Assembly: GCA_009760855.2 (NCBI GenBank)
Contig: WPIO01000027.1
Location: forward strand, 1,182,001 to 1,246,000
Source of the DNA: Cristatella mucedo
Taxonomy: Eukaryota > Bryozoa > Phylactolaemata > Cristatellidae
Length of the DNA: 64,000 nt
Direction: 5' to 3'
In this document: positions 62,301-64,000 of the stretch, one piece after another
Layout: every line of letters begins with the position of its first letter
Position numbering within the stretch: position 1 is the first letter of the stretch
Program-made: the position numbers and the translations under genes
Notes under the pieces: model-generated
The model's database searches: none
What the model was told of the DNA's origin: nothing
What the model saw: only the letters and a program-made list of their open reading frames with translations

Positions 62301-63966
62301 TTTGATTTATCTGATTCGCGAGGCAAACTGAAGGTGAAAACGGGATTCAGTCCATGCTCTAGCGTCATAGTCTGTGTAGCTTTTTTCTTGTCGGGAAATG
62401 CAAGTCGCCTTCCTCAGACCATGCTGCAGCTGTGTCTGCTACATGCTGCTTTTGAGCAACCCCCTCGACCTCTGCTCCTGCTTCAGTTGTCACTCGCCCT
62501 GGGCCTCCCTTCACTAGTCGGTGCAAGAAGAGGCCCCATCGGCACATCCTGTGCTGGTTTGGCCCAGTGGTTAATGCCGAGGTCGTGGGCTCGAGCCCTG
62601 TGGCATATGCGAATCGCCTGAATAGAGTTTAGTTTCTCTAAGGGCGCTATACAAATGAATTATAATATATATAATTGCATTGTTGCTTTGCTCGAGAGAG
62701 GAGAGCAGACATGAGTTGAACTTGCGTTTTGTTAGACAAAATACCTGAGCAACACCCATGCACACACACACACACTCGCGAACATACATGCCCACCATGT
62801 GTGAGACATTAATAAAGCCAAGCTGTCTGACTCTGGTCGCCACGGCTGCCTGTGACTGTGCAACTGAGCATAAAAGTTGGTCCATGCATTCGTGACATCC
62901 CGTCTCGACTTCTGCAACTCACTGCTTACTGGCCTACGAGCATGTGCGATCAGGCGATTGCAGCTGGTGCAAAACTCTGCAGCTAGGCTTGTCTGTCGTG
63001 AGCGTCGCAGTTGCCACATTACTTCACTTCTCGCCGACCTGCACTGGCTACCAGTCAAGCAACGGATTGACTTCAAGATTTTGTCGCTCACTTTTAGGTC
63101 ACTTCATTCTTTGGCTCCAGCCTATCTCTCCGACATACTCCCCCATCAGGCCAAGCATCGTACCACCCGCTTTTCGGAATCCATAAGTCTAGAAATACCT
63201 CGTAGAAACCTCAAATCCTTTGGAGACCGTGCATTTAGTTCGTATGCTCCCAAAGCCTGGAACTCCCTCCCGACCTGCGTGAGAACATCCCCTGACCTGA
63301 CCACATTTAAAAGGAACTTAAAAACACACCTATTTAGGACAGCATTTACAAGGGTCCCTGTGATTCGTCCTTCACGTGCTTATTCGTGCTGACACTGTGC
63401 ATGCTGCCACTAACCACACTTGCATGCTGACCCTGTGCATGTCACCCCTAACTATGTTATTCATTTTGTTTGTTTTTCAAGCATGATTTTACTTACCATT
63501 TAATTGCATTTCCCTTTGCAGCAAATGTAAAGCCCCTAGAAAGAGATTAAGTTCTCTGAGGGCGCTTTATCAAGTACATTATTATTATTATTATTATTAT
63601 TATAACTGATCACTGTGCTGAGAGGCAGCAACTGGTAAGGGCTCTATGCTCACGCTGCCTCCCTAGGACGAACTTTGCTCCCACAATGAGGCTAATTAGA
63701 GAATTTCCGGAGCTCTCTACCAGGGCCTCAAAGAGCCGCAAAGTAGGCAGTGTGTATCCTTGGGCTTTATACCACCGCTGAGTGCCTTTAGCTTGCTACT
63801 GAATTGGCCGTTCGCTTGCTTTCGCGACAGATGGAGGTAACGCCTCAAAGAGCGTGGCAATTCGAAATGCTTTCCTTCATTTAAGGTTCACGACCTCAGT
63901 CTGGATGAGCTGCAGAAGCGAGACGTCACTCTCATCGATATCGCAAACGATGTCGTGCAGAAAAAA
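52289..63966 (+). CDS. Class I phosphatidylinositol transfer protein, copy 2 (exons 1-6; continues off right edge)
   Basis: Tandem paralogue of the gene at 32289. Exons: 52289-52308, 56105-56135, 56341-56504, 56933-57032, 58507-58584, 63886-63966; sizes 20, 31, 164, 100, 78, 81, identical to copy 1, all with GT-AG borders. It reads [89 protein letters not shown] and [12 protein letters not shown]. Inositol contacts (Thr64, Lys66, Glu91, Asn95) are kept, but the Cys of PYCRTV is Ser. Frame is intact and mutations are mainly at third codon positions, so it is probably functional. The remaining exons (KTGRGPL, WW loop, C-terminus) lie beyond 64000. Introns are longer than in copy 1 (3.8 kb intron 1, 5.3 kb intron 5). 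Confidence 0.92.
53495..54460 (-). mobile_element. LINE-A 3' half, reverse orientation, in PITP copy 2 intron 1
   Basis: (TAA)n at 53497-53509, hairpin region, GGTTAGGGGTGACATGCACA at 53627, then coding on the minus strand: [60 protein letters not shown]. It extends into the RT region near 54400 (a ...[12 protein letters not shown]-like segment). Frame breaks present. Confidence 0.7.
54830..55350 (+). mobile_element. Very degraded LINE RT fragment
   Basis: The plus strand shows [16 protein letters not shown] near 54910-54960 (RT motif LDLSAAFDTIDH), then [19 protein letters not shown] near 55000-55050 and a [12 protein letters not shown] segment near 55090-55130 (consensus PQGSVLGPLLF). Stops and small deletions throughout. 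Possibly LINE-B. Confidence 0.5.
55351..56104. other. PITP copy 2 intron 1, no feature recognised
   Basis: Only unassigned intron sequence. (ATT)n at 55343-55358 probably belongs to the preceding LINE. Confidence 0.4.
57033..58506. other. PITP copy 2 intron 4, no feature recognised
   Basis: Several open frames (e.g. 57577-57859) overlap without ATG or splice support. No known repeat blocks. Confidence 0.4.
58585..59367. other. PITP copy 2 intron 5, left part
   Basis: Contains a small direct repeat GTCATCGTTGGC x2 (58981-59004) and a (TA)n at 59337-59369 abutting the foldback element. Confidence 0.5.
59368..59805. mobile_element. Near-perfect foldback element with (GTCA)n in both arms
   Basis: Left arm 59368-59560 and right arm 59593-59805 are reverse complements along their whole length, joined by a 32-bp AT-rich centre. 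Arms start TAACGTGCCTTCTCGACC and end GGTCGAGAAGGCACGTTA. The only clear difference is the tetranucleotide tract: 11 units in the left arm (59455-59498), 16 in the right (59655-59718), accounting for the 20-bp length difference. Ends flanked by TA are compatible with a TA target site. No transposase. A 9-bp inverted pair CCACGCCTA/TAGGCGTGG follows at 59819-59855. Confidence 0.7.
60243..60375 (+). mobile_element. SINE-1
   Basis: CGACCCAGTGGTTAAGGTGC (A-box), CGTGGGCTCGAGCCCCGTGG (B-box), GAAGCGCCTGAATAGAGAAT and TTAGGGCGCTATGCAAATGA. Hairpin intact (AGCGCC/GGCGCT). Confidence 0.7.
60855..61025 (+). mobile_element. SINE-2, near full length
   Basis: GAGCCTTAATGGCTCACTAG (A-box), CGTGGGTTCAAATCCTGCGG (B-box), GCCACTGCAAGCGGTGGTGA, CTTCTGTCGCTATACAAAAA and the end GAGGCTGTTAAATCAGCT. 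Best reference copy for this family in the window. Confidence 0.75.
61030..62550. other. PITP copy 2 intron 5, no feature recognised
   Basis: Unassigned intron sequence with no recognised repeat family. Confidence 0.4.
62553..62675 (+). mobile_element. SINE-1
   Basis: CTGGTTTGGCCCAGTGGTTA (A-box), a short internal deletion, CGTGGGCTCGAGCCCTGTGG (B-box), GAATCGCCTGAATAGAGTTT, AGGGCGCTATACAAATGAAT. Confidence 0.7.
62873..63603 (+). mobile_element. LINE-A 3' end, young, 5'-truncated
   Basis: Open frame 62877-63392: [80 protein letters not shown], then a small insertion near the C-terminus (FTRVPVI instead of FSGSL). Full 3' UTR and (ATT)n; one hairpin arm reads AGCCCC (mutated). In PITP copy 2 intron 5, 0.28 kb before exon 6. 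Confidence 0.8.
63604..63885. other. PITP copy 2 intron 5, right end
   Basis: Unique-looking sequence up to the exon 6 acceptor (TTCATTTAAG|GTTC at 63885/63886). Confidence 0.5.
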
Positions 63967-64000
63967 GTAAGGCCTGTCTTGCTCTGTCTGCAGCACCGCC

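Overview
The window is animal (metazoan) nuclear DNA. Protein-coding sequence is broken into short exons with GT-AG introns. Introns and intergenic DNA are packed with non-LTR retrotransposons, tRNA-derived SINEs, Tc1/mariner-type relics and long dinucleotide microsatellites. The exact phylum cannot be told from the sequence; the repeat mix fits many invertebrates. No bacterial operon, CRISPR array, rRNA or bona fide tRNA gene was seen.

Four loci can be recognised. (1) UQCC1, the mitochondrial complex III assembly chaperone, lies on the minus strand at 2816-3455. Only its first coding exon is present; the rest lies off the left edge. (2) HAGH (glyoxalase II) is on the minus strand. Seven coding exons are scattered over 31765-16132 and read in one continuous frame through the metal-binding motifs; the last, short C-terminal exon was not located. 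(3) A complete class I phosphatidylinositol transfer protein (PITP) gene has ten exons at 32289-40348 on the plus strand and encodes 270 residues. It is head-to-head with HAGH, with about 0.5 kb between the two ATGs. (4) A second PITP gene in tandem, same strand, has exons 1-6 at 52289-63966 and runs off the right edge. All six visible exons have the same lengths and phases as in copy 1, so it is a tandem duplicate. It has Ser where copy 1 has the conserved Cys in the YPYCRTV motif.

The rest is repeats. LINE-A is a CR1/L2-like element with a (ATT)n tail. LINE-B is a second family of the same type ending in TACATTACA-like repeats. Two tRNA-derived SINE families occur: SINE-1 carries the LINE-A 3' hairpin, while SINE-2 has an unrelated 3' body. 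Several DNA-transposon-like elements are present: a pogo/Tigger-like MITE (11351-11978), an element with inverted ends enclosing a ~168-bp tandem array (4531-5511), an almost perfect foldback with (GTCA)n arms (59368-59805), and degenerate Tc1 copies. Nested insertions are common, giving a relative insertion order.

The most useful observations are the patchwork divergence between the two PITP copies (a gene-conversion signature in the middle of exon 3), the Cys-to-Ser change in copy 2, the compensatory changes in the hairpin shared by LINE-A and SINE-1, and the three inverted-repeat elements. All exon calls come from reading translation against remembered family sequence and splice consensus; no alignment or database search was run.
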